This document shows, piece by piece, positions 29,625 through 38,083 of a stretch of DNA of 64,000 bases. Numbering within the stretch: the stretch's first letter is position 1; each line of letters starts with the position of its first letter. The notes under the pieces were generated by a model. That model ran no database searches, had not been told where the DNA came from, and saw nothing but the letters and a program-made list of their open reading frames with translations. This DNA comes from Mycolicibacterium confluentis (GTDB taxonomy: Bacteria; Actinomycetota; Actinomycetes; Mycobacteriales; Mycobacteriaceae): positions 2,790,001-2,854,000 of the forward strand of contig NZ_AP022612.1 of NCBI RefSeq assembly GCF_010729895.1. Reading direction: 5' to 3'. The translations under genes and the position numbers were made by a program.

Positions 29625-30121
29625 GCGGGCACCATACCGTCACCGCGGCGGCGGCCCAGCTTGATGCCGAGTTCGTCGGGTGGCACCACATGATCGTCCG
29701 CACAACGAATTTCAACCCGCGCCTCGGCCCCACAGCCCAGGTGAGTCAGCCGCAGTCTGGTGTCCTCGAGATACCGAAGCCCCCATTCGAACATCGCCCA
29801 GACGACGGGCATCAGATCGGTGCCCGCCTGCGTCAGCACGTATTCGTGCCGGGTCCGCTTCCCGGGCTCACGGTAGGGACGTTTGGTCAGCAGGCCCGCG
29901 TCGACGAGTTCGGTCAGGCGGGCCGACGCGGCGGCGTTGGTGATGCCCACGCGTTGCGCGAAATCGTCGAATCGCGTGGTGCCGTAGTAGGCCTCTCGCA
30001 TGATCAGCATGGCCGATTTGGTGCCGACCACGGCCATGGTCTTCTCGATCGGGCAGTGGCCGACGGCCGACCACGAGTCGCGGTCCTTCAGTGGGCCCAC
30101 GAGTGTCACCACCGGAATCAA
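29621..30121 (-). CDS. HxlR-family transcriptional regulator
   Basis: A 166-residue MarR-fold regulator of the HxlR group. The HxlR winged helix covers about residues 20-115: CPIEKTMAVVGTKSAMLIMR, TTRFDDFAQRVGITNAAASA, RLTELVDAGLLTKRPYREPG and RHEYVLTQAGTDLMPVVWAM. A C-terminal extension of about 40 residues contains two cysteines that could sense electrophiles or oxidants (HLGCGAEARVEIRCADDHVV). It is divergent from the thiolase gene with a 77-base gap that holds a perfect 9-base inverted repeat. It overlaps the acyltransferase gene by 4 bases, so it probably represses both its own operon and the thiolase. Confidence 0.9.
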   Translation of the reverse strand: MIPVVTLVGPLKDRDSWSAVGHCPIEKTMAVVGTKSAMLIMREAYYGTTRFDDFAQRVGITNAAASARLTELVDAGLLTKRPYREPGKRTRHEYVLTQAGTDLMPVVWAMFEWGLRYLEDTRLRLTHLGCGAEARVEIRCADDHVVPPDELGIKLGRRRGDGMVPA

Positions 30122-30144
30122 CCTCGCTCCTGAGTTGTTTTAAC

Positions 30145-30172
30145 TATACCCAGGCTGGTATGTCTGGGTATA
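30145..30172. promoter_or_regulatory. Candidate HxlR operator between hxlR and thiolase genes
   Basis: TATACCCAG and CTGGGTATA form a perfect 9-base inverted repeat with a 10-base spacer. The spacer itself contains CTGGTAT, a third similar half-site. It is unusually AT-rich for this genome, lies 24 bases before the hxlR start and 27 before the thiolase start, and would cover both promoters. Confidence 0.65.
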
Positions 30173-30198
30173 CATCAGAATAGTCAGCGGAGGTTCAC

Positions 30199-31383
30199 AT
30201 GACCGGATTTTCAGATCGCGACGCCGTCATCGTCGGTGCGGTGCGCACCCCGGTCGGCAAAGGCAAGCCCGGCGGGGCGCTGCACGGTGTGCTGCCCGCC
30301 GATCTCCTGGCCCACAGCCTGCGGGAACTCGTCGCGCGGACGGGCATCGACCCCGCTGAGGTGGACGACGTGATCGCCGGCGCAGTTACCCAGGTGGGCG
30401 ATCAGGCCGTGAACATCGCCCGCAACGCCCTGCTGGGCGCGGGCTTCCCCGAGTCGGTGCCCGGCACCACCGTCGACCGGCAGTGCGGCAGCAGCCAGCA
30501 GGCCATCAGCTTCGCCGCCCAGGGCGTGCAGGCGGGTGCCTACGACATCGTCATCGCCGCGGGCGTGGAGTCGATGAGCCGAGTGCCGATGGGCTCCTCG
30601 GTGACACCGGGAAGCAACCCCTTCGGCAACGACATGGCCGCGCGCTACCCCGAGGGCCTCGTCGCCCAGGGCATCAGCGCGGAGTTGATCGCAGCCAAGT
30701 GGAACCTGTCGCGCACCGAACTCGACGAATTCTCCGCGAACAGCCACGAGAAGGCCGCCCGCGCGACCAAGGAGGGCCTGTTCGACAACGAACTCGCGCC
30801 CATCGCGGGTCTGACCACCGACGAGATCATCCGCCCCGGCAGCACCGTGGAGAGCCTGGCCGGCCTACGACCCGCGTTCTACAACGAGGCCGTCGGCGCG
30901 CGATTCCCACAGATCAACTGGTCCATCACGCCGGGCAACTCCTCGCCGCTGTCCGACGGCAGCGCCGCAGTGCTCATCACCAGTGGTGCGGCGGCCAGGC
31001 GACTCGGGCTGACCCCGTTGGCGCGCGTCCACACCACGACGGTCGTGGGGTCGGACCCGCTGTACATGCTCACCGGTGTCATCCCGGCGACCGAGAAGGT
31101 GCTGCACCGCTCGGGCCTGGCGCTGTCGGACATCGACCTGTTCGAGGTCAACGAGGCGTTCGCGCCCGTCGTGCTCTCGTGGGCGAAGGAGACCGGCGCC
31201 GACCTGGCCCGCACCAACGTCAACGGCGGCGCCATCGCGATCGGACACCCGCTGGGCGCCAGCGGCGCGCGGATCATGACGACCCTGGTCAACGCCCTGC
31301 ATCAGCGCGGCGGCCGCTACGGCCTGCAGACCATGTGCGAGGGCGGCGGCATGGCCAACGCGACCATCATCGAGCGCCTGTGA
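30199..31383 (+). CDS. Acetyl-CoA acetyltransferase (thiolase)
   Basis: A 394-residue thiolase that joins or cleaves acyl-CoA at the beta carbon. The nucleophilic Cys is in DRQCGSSQQAISFAAQ (near residue 95), the active His in NGGAIAIGHPLGASGARIMT and the second Cys in MCEGGGMANATI. The length and the GHPLGASGAR signature are standard. ATG 30199 follows GCGGAGG by 6 bases. It is divergent from the HxlR regulator. The role could be degradative (acyl-CoA from ester or ketone catabolism, in keeping with the monooxygenase-esterase genes downstream) or synthetic; sequence does not decide. Confidence 0.95.
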   Translation: MTGFSDRDAVIVGAVRTPVGKGKPGGALHGVLPADLLAHSLRELVARTGIDPAEVDDVIAGAVTQVGDQAVNIARNALLGAGFPESVPGTTVDRQCGSSQQAISFAAQGVQAGAYDIVIAAGVESMSRVPMGSSVTPGSNPFGNDMAARYPEGLVAQGISAELIAAKWNLSRTELDEFSANSHEKAARATKEGLFDNELAPIAGLTTDEIIRPGSTVESLAGLRPAFYNEAVGARFPQINWSITPGNSSPLSDGSAAVLITSGAAARRLGLTPLARVHTTTVVGSDPLYMLTGVIPATEKVLHRSGLALSDIDLFEVNEAFAPVVLSWAKETGADLARTNVNGGAIAIGHPLGASGARIMTTLVNALHQRGGRYGLQTMCEGGGMANATIIERL

Positions 31384-31409
31384 GCCATCGCACCCGGTGA
31401 TCATCGACA

Positions 31410-31440
31410 CCCGGCGGGCGCGGAATCCGCGCCCGCCGGG
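31410..31440. terminator. Strong hairpin between thiolase and esterase genes
   Basis: CCCGGCGGGCGCGGA and TCCGCGCCCGCCGGG are perfect 15-base arms around a single base. As RNA it gives a stem of about 13 pairs with a 5-base loop, starting 27 bases after the thiolase stop and ending 16 bases before the esterase GTG. It has no T-tract. It probably terminates or attenuates thiolase transcripts and, being non-coding, argues against an esterase start at 31397. Confidence 0.65.
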
Positions 31441-31456
31441 GTGCAAAGATGGTCAA

Positions 31457-32386
31457 GTGACCCAACTTCAACCCGACGTTCAGATGCTTCTCGATCAGGT
31501 GGCGGCCCTCGACGCGCCGCCGCTGGAATCGCTTCCGGTGGAGGAGGCTCGTGCAGCCTTCCTGGCCGCGGGCACCGGGCGGCCTCGGGGACCTGAGGTC
31601 GGCGAGGTCGTCGACGGAACATTCGCCGGCCCGGCCGGTGAACTGGACTATCGGCTGTACCGCCCGGCGACGCCCGGTCCGCATGCGGTGATCGTCTACT
31701 ACCACGCCGGTGGCTGGGTGCTGGGCGAGACCCGTTCGGATGATCCGCTGTGCCGAGACCTGTGTGACCGCACCGGCGCCATCGTCGTGTCGCTGGGTTA
31801 CCGACATGCTCCCGAACATCGCTTTCCAGCAGTGGTCGATGACGCGTTCGCCGGACTGCAGTGGGTCGCGGAGAACGCCGCCGGCCTCGGTGGCCGTGCC
31901 GATCAGCTGATCGTGGCCGGCTGGAGCGCCGGTGGCGGCACCGCCGCGGTGGTGGCCCAGTTGGCCCGCGACGCCGGTGGTCCGCAGTTGGCCGGCCAGG
32001 CCCTGCTGACTCCGGTGACCGACAGCGACACCACGCGGCCCTCCTACGTCGAGAACGGCAAGGGCTATGGCCTCGACACCACGCTGATGCAGTGGTGCTT
32101 CGAGCAGTACGCAGACCCGGCCGACCACACCGATCCGCGCATCGCGCCGCTGCGCGCCAAGGACTTTCGCGGACTGGCCCCGGCCGTCGTCGTCACGGCC
32201 GAGTTCGACGTTGTGCGCGACGAGGGCACGGCCTACGCCGAGGCGCTGTCGGCGGCTGGCGTGCCCACCACGCACATCCGCGCCGAGGGGCACAACCACC
32301 TCTCGCTGAGCATGGTCGACATCATCGCCTCGGGTGCGCCCGTGCGCGAGCAGTTCGCGGCGGCCATCCGCGGCTTTCTGGCCTGA
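31457..32386 (+). CDS. HSL-type alpha/beta hydrolase (esterase), stand-alone copy
   Basis: A 309-residue hormone-sensitive-lipase-type esterase. I start it at GTG 31457 (MTQLQPDVQMLLDQVAALDA), because the paralogous domain in the next gene begins at the same point and a strong hairpin precedes it. The oxyanion motif is YHAGGWVLG, with Ala replacing the usual first Gly of HGGG. The nucleophile is Ser157 in AGWSAGGG; Asp is in AEFDVVRDEG and His in EGHNHLSLS. By eye about two thirds of residues match the esterase domain fused to the monooxygenase 94 bases downstream, so the two are a tandem duplication. Substrate is probably a short ester. Confidence 0.88.
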   Translation: MTQLQPDVQMLLDQVAALDAPPLESLPVEEARAAFLAAGTGRPRGPEVGEVVDGTFAGPAGELDYRLYRPATPGPHAVIVYYHAGGWVLGETRSDDPLCRDLCDRTGAIVVSLGYRHAPEHRFPAVVDDAFAGLQWVAENAAGLGGRADQLIVAGWSAGGGTAAVVAQLARDAGGPQLAGQALLTPVTDSDTTRPSYVENGKGYGLDTTLMQWCFEQYADPADHTDPRIAPLRAKDFRGLAPAVVVTAEFDVVRDEGTAYAEALSAAGVPTTHIRAEGHNHLSLSMVDIIASGAPVREQFAAAIRGFLA

Positions 32387-32479
32387 ACGCGGGTCTGATC
32401 TCGGCATTCCCCTGACCCCGGCCCCCGGAGCGGGTCGATACTGAACCCGTATCCGGGGTTGGGTTCTGGGGGGAAGCCG

Positions 32480-35038
32480 ATGACTGTTCCAACCACCGCC
32501 GACGTCATCGTGGTCGGCGCCGGGGCCGCCGGTCTGTATGCGGTCCACCGGTTGCGGCGCGACGGCTTCTCGGTGCGGGTTCTCGAGTCCGCCGACGACC
32601 TGGGCGGCACCTGGTTCTGGAACCGCTATCCGGGCGCGCGCGTCGACATCCCGAGTGTCGACTACATGTACAGCTTCGACCCGGACTGGCGCAACGACTG
32701 GCAGTGGTCGGAGAAGTACGCAACCCAACCGGAGATCCTGCGCTACCTGAACCACATCGCCGACAAGTTCGACCTGCGGCGCGACATCGCGTTCGACACC
32801 AGGGTGCGGCGCGCCGTCTGGGACGATCAGGGCGCGTCGTGGCACATCGACACCGATCGCGGCGCCTGCGCGTGCAGGCACCTGGTGATGGCGACGGGAT
32901 GCCTGTCCACACCGAAAGACCCCGACATCGCCGGGGTCGACCGCTTCCGCGGCGAAACCCTGTTCACCAGTCGCTGGCCGCACCACCCGGTCGACTTCTC
33001 GGGCCGGCGGGTCGCCGTCGTCGGCACCGGTTCGTCGGGCATTCAATCCATCCCCCTGATCGCCGAACAGGCCCGGGAGCTGGTGGTGTTCCAGCGCACG
33101 CCGAGCTTCTCACTGCCCGCGCACAACGGTCCACTGGCACCCGAGCGCGTGGCCCAACTCGACGATGAGGCCGAATACCGCGAAGCCGCACGGTATTCGC
33201 GCGGCGGTGTGCCGCAGGAGCGCAGCATCACCCCGACCATGAGCGTGTCCGCCGAGGAACGTACGCTGCGCTACGAGCGGGCCTGGCAGATCGGCGAACT
33301 GCTCGAAACGATGAACGTCTACGCCGACGTGTTGAGCAACCCGGAAGCCAATCATCAACTGGCCGAATTCTTTCGGGGAAAGATCCGCGCGACGGTCACC
33401 GACCCGGAGACCGCCGAACTGCTCTGCCCCACGCGGTACCCGATCGGCGCCAAACGGATCTGCCTCGACACCGACTATCACGCGACCTTCAACCGACCGA
33501 ACGTGCGCCTGGTGGATCTGCGCCGAGACCCGCTGGAGACCGTCACCGAGACGGGAATCGACACGCGCGACGAGAGTTTCGAGTTCGACACCATCGTGTT
33601 CGCCACCGGGTTCGACGCGCTGACGGGCGCACTCGCGGCGATCGACATCAGGGGCCGCGACGGTCAGAGCCTCAAGGACAAGTGGGCCGCGGGACCGTCG
33701 ACGTACCTCGGCCTGACGTCGGCGGGCTTCCCCAACCTGTTCCTGGTGACAGGTCCGGGCAGTCCGTCGGTGCTGTCGAACATGATGGTGTCCATCGAGC
33801 AGCACGTGGACCTGGTCGCCGATCTCATCGGCGGGCTTCGCTCCGACGGTCTGGACACCATCGAACCCACAGCGCGCGCCGAGGCCGGGTGGATGCAGCA
33901 CGTGCAGGACTGCGCCGACATCTCCCTGTTCCCGCAGGCGGATTCCTGGTACATGGGCGCCAACGTCCCCGGCAAACCCCGCGTCTTCCTGCCGTACGCC
34001 GCGGGCGTCGACTCCTACCGGAACGCCTGCGACGACATGATCCAGCGAGATTTCCTCGGATTCAAGAGATCTGGGCCAGCGGGGACCGTATGCAAGGATG
34101 GCGTGGTGCGACGACTTCAGCCTGACGTGCAGGCGGTTCTCGAAGAAGTGGCCGCCCTGAACCTTCCGCCTCTGGAATCGCTGTCCCCCGCGGGGGCGCG
34201 CGCCGGATTCGCCGAGGCCAACACGCAGCGCCCACCGGGTCCGGAGGTCGGCGAGATCGTCGACGCATCGTTCCCCGGGCCCGCAGGTGATCTGGACTAC
34301 CGGTTGTACCGGCCCGCCAGCGCGGGACCACACCCCGTGCTGGTCTATTTCCACGGCGGCGGCTGGGTGCTCGGTGACGCCCGCTCCGACGACCCCCTGT
34401 GCCGGGATCTGTGCGTGCGCACCGACGCCGTCGTGGTCTCGGTCGACTACCGGCACGGCCCCGAACACCGCTTCCCCGCAGCCATCGAGGACAGCTTCGC
34501 CGCGGTGCGCTGGGCCGCCGAGAACGCCGCGGAACTCGGCGGCACCCCCGGACCCATCGCTGTGGCGGGCTGGAGTGCCGGCGCCGGGAACGCGGCCGTG
34601 GTGTGCCAACTCGCGCGCGACGCAGGTGGTCCGGAGATCGCCGTGCAGGTGCTGGTGGCGCCGGTCGCCGACGCCGACACCGACCGCCCGTCGTATGCCG
34701 AGAACGGCACGGGCTACGACCTGGACGCCACACTGATGCAGTGGTTCTTCGACCATTACTCGGACCCAGCGGTCCGCACCGATCCGCGGATCGCACCGCT
34801 GCGGGCGGCCGATCTGACCGGTCTGCCCCCGGCGGTGGTCGTCACGTGTGAGTTCGACGTCCTGCGCGACGGTGGCACGGCCTACGCCGAGGCGCTGGCC
34901 GCCGCGGGTGTGCGGACTGAGCACATCCGGGCCCGCGGCCACACGCACTGCTCACTGACCATGGTCGACGTCGTGCTCAGCGGCGTCCCCGTCCGCGAGG
35001 AGTTGGCGACGGCGTTCCGCCAGCTTGCGAAGGACTAG
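32480..35038 (+). CDS. Baeyer-Villiger-type flavin monooxygenase fused to HSL-type esterase
   Basis: An 852-residue fusion from ATG 32480 (after GGGGGGAAG). Residues 1-540 are a class B flavin monooxygenase: FAD Rossmann GAGAAG 14-19, [15 protein letters not shown] near 42-56, NADPH Rossmann GTGSSG 182-187. The Baeyer-Villiger fingerprint FxGxxxHxxxWP reads [12 protein letters not shown] at 156-167, with Phe162 in place of His. Residues 543-852 are a full esterase: HGGG at 625-628, Ser699 in AGWSAGAG, then [10 protein letters not shown] and RGHTHCSL. The pair would turn a ketone into an ester and then split it. The linker matches the leader of the stand-alone esterase gene. Internal initiation at GTG 34106 is possible. 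Confidence 0.9.
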   Translation: MTVPTTADVIVVGAGAAGLYAVHRLRRDGFSVRVLESADDLGGTWFWNRYPGARVDIPSVDYMYSFDPDWRNDWQWSEKYATQPEILRYLNHIADKFDLRRDIAFDTRVRRAVWDDQGASWHIDTDRGACACRHLVMATGCLSTPKDPDIAGVDRFRGETLFTSRWPHHPVDFSGRRVAVVGTGSSGIQSIPLIAEQARELVVFQRTPSFSLPAHNGPLAPERVAQLDDEAEYREAARYSRGGVPQERSITPTMSVSAEERTLRYERAWQIGELLETMNVYADVLSNPEANHQLAEFFRGKIRATVTDPETAELLCPTRYPIGAKRICLDTDYHATFNRPNVRLVDLRRDPLETVTETGIDTRDESFEFDTIVFATGFDALTGALAAIDIRGRDGQSLKDKWAAGPSTYLGLTSAGFPNLFLVTGPGSPSVLSNMMVSIEQHVDLVADLIGGLRSDGLDTIEPTARAEAGWMQHVQDCADISLFPQADSWYMGANVPGKPRVFLPYAAGVDSYRNACDDMIQRDFLGFKRSGPAGTVCKDGVVRRLQPDVQAVLEEVAALNLPPLESLSPAGARAGFAEANTQRPPGPEVGEIVDASFPGPAGDLDYRLYRPASAGPHPVLVYFHGGGWVLGDARSDDPLCRDLCVRTDAVVVSVDYRHGPEHRFPAAIEDSFAAVRWAAENAAELGGTPGPIAVAGWSAGAGNAAVVCQLARDAGGPEIAVQVLVAPVADADTDRPSYAENGTGYDLDATLMQWFFDHYSDPAVRTDPRIAPLRAADLTGLPPAVVVTCEFDVLRDGGTAYAEALAAAGVRTEHIRARGHTHCSLTMVDVVLSGVPVREELATAFRQLAKD

Positions 35039-35484
35039 ACCCGGACCAGTTCGAACAGCGGGATGACGCGCGTGGTGGCCGCCTGGTAGGCCGCGAACGT
35101 CGGCACCATCTCGGCCAGCGCGGCGTAGACGACGTCGCGCTCGTCGTGGGGCAGTTCACGGGCCTGCACGTCGTATTCGTCGGTTCCGATCTCGATGCGC
35201 GCGCGTGGGTTGGCCCGCAGGTTGTGCACCCAGGCGGGATCCTTCGGGGCGCCCGCGAACGAGCCCACGATGTAGTTGCGGCCGTCGATGGTCACGTAGG
35301 CAAGCGGGCTCATGCGCTGCTTGCCCGTCTTGGCCCCGGTGGTGTGCAGCAGCACCAGGGTGCTGCCCTCGAACGGGCCGCCGACCTTGCCGCCGTTGCT
35401 GCGGAACTCCTCGACGATGGCGGCGTTGAGGTTGTTCAACGCCGCCGCGTCGTCGGCGTACCTGCGCGAGTCGTAGTCGCTCAA
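35035..35484 (-). CDS. Deazaflavin (F420)-dependent nitroreductase-family protein
   Basis: A 149-residue split-barrel protein of the Ddn/FDOR family. The signature [20 protein letters not shown] is the F420-binding core, followed by [20 protein letters not shown] and [20 protein letters not shown]. Such enzymes reduce quinones, nitro compounds or other substrates using reduced F420. The start is TTG 35484, which overlaps the aspS stop as TTGA and follows AAAGAGG; the open frame to 35655 is aspS in another phase. Its stop shares CTAG with the stop of the convergent monooxygenase-esterase gene, a 4-base overlap. Confidence 0.88.
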   Translation of the reverse strand: MSDYDSRRYADDAAALNNLNAAIVEEFRSNGGKVGGPFEGSTLVLLHTTGAKTGKQRMSPLAYVTIDGRNYIVGSFAGAPKDPAWVHNLRANPRARIEIGTDEYDVQARELPHDERDVVYAALAEMVPTFAAYQAATTRVIPLFELVRV

Positions 35485-37256
35485 GACTTTTCGGCCTCTT
35501 TGGGTTTGGCGTCTATTCCCGACTCCTTGCGCTGCGCCGCGGTGATGGGCGCGGGCGCATCGGTCAGTGGATCGACGCCGCCGCCGGTCTTCGGGAACGC
35601 GATGACCTCGCGAATCGAATCCTCGCCGGCCAGCAGCGCGGTGATGCGGTCCCACCCGAACGCGATGCCGCCGTGCGGGGGTGCGCCGAAGGTGAAGGCG
35701 TCCAACAGGAATCCGAACTTGTCCCGGGCCTCGTCGTGCTCGATGCCCATCATCGCGAACACCCGTTCCTGGAGGTCGCTGCGATGGATACGGATCGAAC
35801 CGCCGCCGATCTCGTTGCCGTTGCAGACGATGTCGTAGGCATCGGACAGCGCGGTGCCCGGGTTGGAGTCGAAGGTGTCCTCCGACTCCGCCTTGGGCGC
35901 GGTGAACGCGTGGTGCATCGCCGTCCAGGCGCCGGCTCCGACGGCGACGTCACCGGAGGCCGTCGCCTCCTCGGCGGATTCGAACATGGGCCAGTCGACC
36001 ACCCACGTGAACGCCCACTGGTTGGGGTCGATCATGTCCAGGCGCTTGGCGATCTCGATGCGCGTCGCGCCGAGCAGCGCCCGTGCGGCCTTGGCCGTGC
36101 CGGCCGAGAAGAACACACAGTCACCGGGCTTGGCGCCGACGTGGGCCGCGAGGCCTTCGCGTTCGTCATCGGTCAGGTTCTTGGCGACGGGTCCACCCAG
36201 CGTGCCGTCCTCGGCGACCAGCACGTACGCGAGCCCCTTGTGACCGCGCTGCTTGGCGAACTCCTGCCATCCGTCGAGCGTTCGCCGCGGCTGTGAGGCG
36301 CCGCCGGGCATGACGACCGCACCCACATACGGCGACTGGAACACCCGGAACGGCGTGTCCTTGAAGTACTCGGTGCACTCGACGAGCTCGAGACCGAACC
36401 GCAGGTCGGGCTTGTCCGAGCCGAACCGGCGCATCGCGTCGGCGTAGCTGATCCGCGGCAGCGGAGTGGGGAGGTCGTAGCCGATGGTCGCCCACACGGC
36501 CTTCAGAACCTGCTCGGAGATCGCGATGACGTCGTCGGCCTCGACGAAGCTCATCTCCATGTCCAGCTGGGTGAACTCGGGCTGGCGGTCGGCGCGGAAG
36601 TCCTCGTCGCGGTAGCACCGCGCGATCTGGTAGTAGCGCTCCATGCCTGCGACCATCAGAAGCTGCTTGAACAGCTGCGGGCTCTGCGGCAGCGCATAGA
36701 ACGAACCGGGCTGCAGGCGGGCCGGGACCAGGAAGTCGCGGGCACCCTCGGGCGTCGAGCGGGTCAGCGTCGGCGTCTCGATCTCGATGAAGTCGTTCTC
36801 GGCCAGCACCGCGCGGGCGGCCGCGTTCACCTTGGAGCGCAGCCGAATTGCGTTGCCGGGGCCTTCGCGGCGCAGATCCAGGTAGCGGTACTTGAGCCGG
36901 GCCTCTTCGCCCGCGGTCTCGTCGAGTTGGAACGGCAGCGGCGCGCTCTCGCCCAGCACCGTCAGCGAGGTCGCATTGACCTCGATCTCACCCGTGGGGA
37001 TCTCGGTGTTGGCATTGCCCTCGGGCCGAACCTCAACCACGCCCTCGACGGCCACGCAGAACTCCGCGCGCAGACGGTGGGCTTGGGCGAGCACGTCAGC
37101 CTCACGGAACACCACCTGCGAGACGCCGCTGGCGTCGCGGAGGTCGATGAAGATGACGCCGCCGTGGTCCCGACGACGCGCCACCCAGCCAGCCAGGGTC
37201 ACGGTCTGTCCGGCGTCGGTGGCGCGCAACGATCCGGCGGTGCGGGTGCGCAGCAC
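35481..37256 (-). CDS. aspS: Aspartyl-tRNA synthetase (probably non-discriminating)
   Basis: A 591-residue bacterial-type AspRS with an N-terminal OB fold ([20 protein letters not shown]), the class II core (motif 2 [20 protein letters not shown]), a GAD insertion domain and the C-terminal motif 3 ([20 protein letters not shown]). It starts at GTG 37256 after GAGGAG. Mycobacteria lack AsnRS, and their AspRS also charges tRNA-Asn for later amidation, so a non-discriminating enzyme is expected from family knowledge. It overlaps the following reductase gene by 4 bases. Confidence 0.98.
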   Translation of the reverse strand: MLRTRTAGSLRATDAGQTVTLAGWVARRRDHGGVIFIDLRDASGVSQVVFREADVLAQAHRLRAEFCVAVEGVVEVRPEGNANTEIPTGEIEVNATSLTVLGESAPLPFQLDETAGEEARLKYRYLDLRREGPGNAIRLRSKVNAAARAVLAENDFIEIETPTLTRSTPEGARDFLVPARLQPGSFYALPQSPQLFKQLLMVAGMERYYQIARCYRDEDFRADRQPEFTQLDMEMSFVEADDVIAISEQVLKAVWATIGYDLPTPLPRISYADAMRRFGSDKPDLRFGLELVECTEYFKDTPFRVFQSPYVGAVVMPGGASQPRRTLDGWQEFAKQRGHKGLAYVLVAEDGTLGGPVAKNLTDDEREGLAAHVGAKPGDCVFFSAGTAKAARALLGATRIEIAKRLDMIDPNQWAFTWVVDWPMFESAEEATASGDVAVGAGAWTAMHHAFTAPKAESEDTFDSNPGTALSDAYDIVCNGNEIGGGSIRIHRSDLQERVFAMMGIEHDEARDKFGFLLDAFTFGAPPHGGIAFGWDRITALLAGEDSIREVIAFPKTGGGVDPLTDAPAPITAAQRKESGIDAKPKEAEKS

Positions 37257-37400
37257 GAAGTACTCCTCGATTCGGGGTGTGGAACGACTGACCAGTCTAA
37301 ACGGAGGCGCATATACGACTGCCCGCGCGTGCGAGCTGCACCCAGTAGACAGCTATCGTGATGTGTCAACTGTGCATCCCCACCCGAGGAGCGATCGACC

Positions 37401-37922
37401 ATGGCCAAGCGCCACCCCTGCGAGCGCGTCGAGCTGGACTTCATCGAATCCGCCCCGTACCGGTTCGTGAGCACGGTCGATCTGCCCATCACCCCGCAGC
37501 AGTTGTTCGAGGTGCTCGAAGACGCCGAATCGTGGCCGCACTGGGCGACCGTCATCACCAGGGTCACCTGGACCAGCGAACCCCCGCGCGGGGTGGGCAC
37601 CACCCGGACGGTGAACATGCGCGGCGGCATCACCGGGGACGAGGAGTTCCTGGCCTGGGCGCCGTACACACATATGGCGTTCCGGTTCAACAACTCGACC
37701 ACTGATGCCATCGCGGCGTTCGCCGAGGACTATCGCGTGGTCGAGACACCGGAGGGCTGCCATCTCACCTGGGTCATGGCCCTGAAGCCGAACGGACTCG
37801 CGGGCCGGTTCGGCCTGTTCACCGGCCAGCCCGTGATGGCCTGGCTGTTCCAGCGGTTCCTGCACAACCTGCGGCGCTACAGCATCGAACGGTTCTCGGT
37901 GGAGGGCGCCCGAGAGGGCTGA
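37401..37922 (+). CDS. SRPBCC-family protein (Rv2574-like)
   Basis: A 173-residue START/SRPBCC-like protein, ATG 37401 after GAGGAG. The fold begins RFVSTVDLPITPQQLFEVLE and contains DAESWPHWATVITRVTWTSE, typical of the polyketide-cyclase/coenzyme Q-binding branch; the C-terminal helix is MAWLFQRFLHNLRRYSIERF. Members bind hydrophobic ligands in a central cavity. Position next to aspS matches M. tuberculosis Rv2574. No enzyme activity can be assigned. It is divergent from aspS across 144 bases. Confidence 0.82.
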   Translation: MAKRHPCERVELDFIESAPYRFVSTVDLPITPQQLFEVLEDAESWPHWATVITRVTWTSEPPRGVGTTRTVNMRGGITGDEEFLAWAPYTHMAFRFNNSTTDAIAAFAEDYRVVETPEGCHLTWVMALKPNGLAGRFGLFTGQPVMAWLFQRFLHNLRRYSIERFSVEGAREG

Positions 37923-37933
37923 CCCGGCGACAT

Positions 37934-37946
37934 CCCTCGTCGAGGG
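37934..37946 (+). terminator. Short palindrome after the SRPBCC gene
   Basis: CCCTCG and CGAGGG flank a single T, 12 bases after the SRPBCC gene stop. As a hairpin it is weak (4 pairs, 5-base loop). It might help terminate the plus-strand transcript. The rest of the 161-base gap to the convergent carboxylesterase stop shows nothing I can support. Confidence 0.3.
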
Positions 37947-38083
37947 CCGCATTGTGTACGCACCCGACCAGGTCGGGGTGTCAACAAACCGGCCCTCGGC
38001 GTCAGGACAGCCCCAGCGCCGCTGCCCAGCGCGGCCTGCTGCTGCATCGACAGTCGGCTCACGAGCGCGACGCTACCTGTGCG

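Noticed and set aside
31397..31456. Longer start of the stand-alone esterase
   Set aside because: The added residues are encoded by the perfect hairpin at 31410-31440, and the paralogous domain starts at the position matching GTG 31457.
33110..34948. A 612-codon minus-strand frame opposite the monooxygenase-esterase gene
   Set aside because: The plus-strand protein has intact FAD, NADPH and esterase motifs; the antisense reading has none.
37877..38083. A small minus-strand frame (61 codons) in the gap after the SRPBCC gene
   Set aside because: No ribosome binding site, low-complexity product, and it overlaps the end of the SRPBCC gene in antisense.
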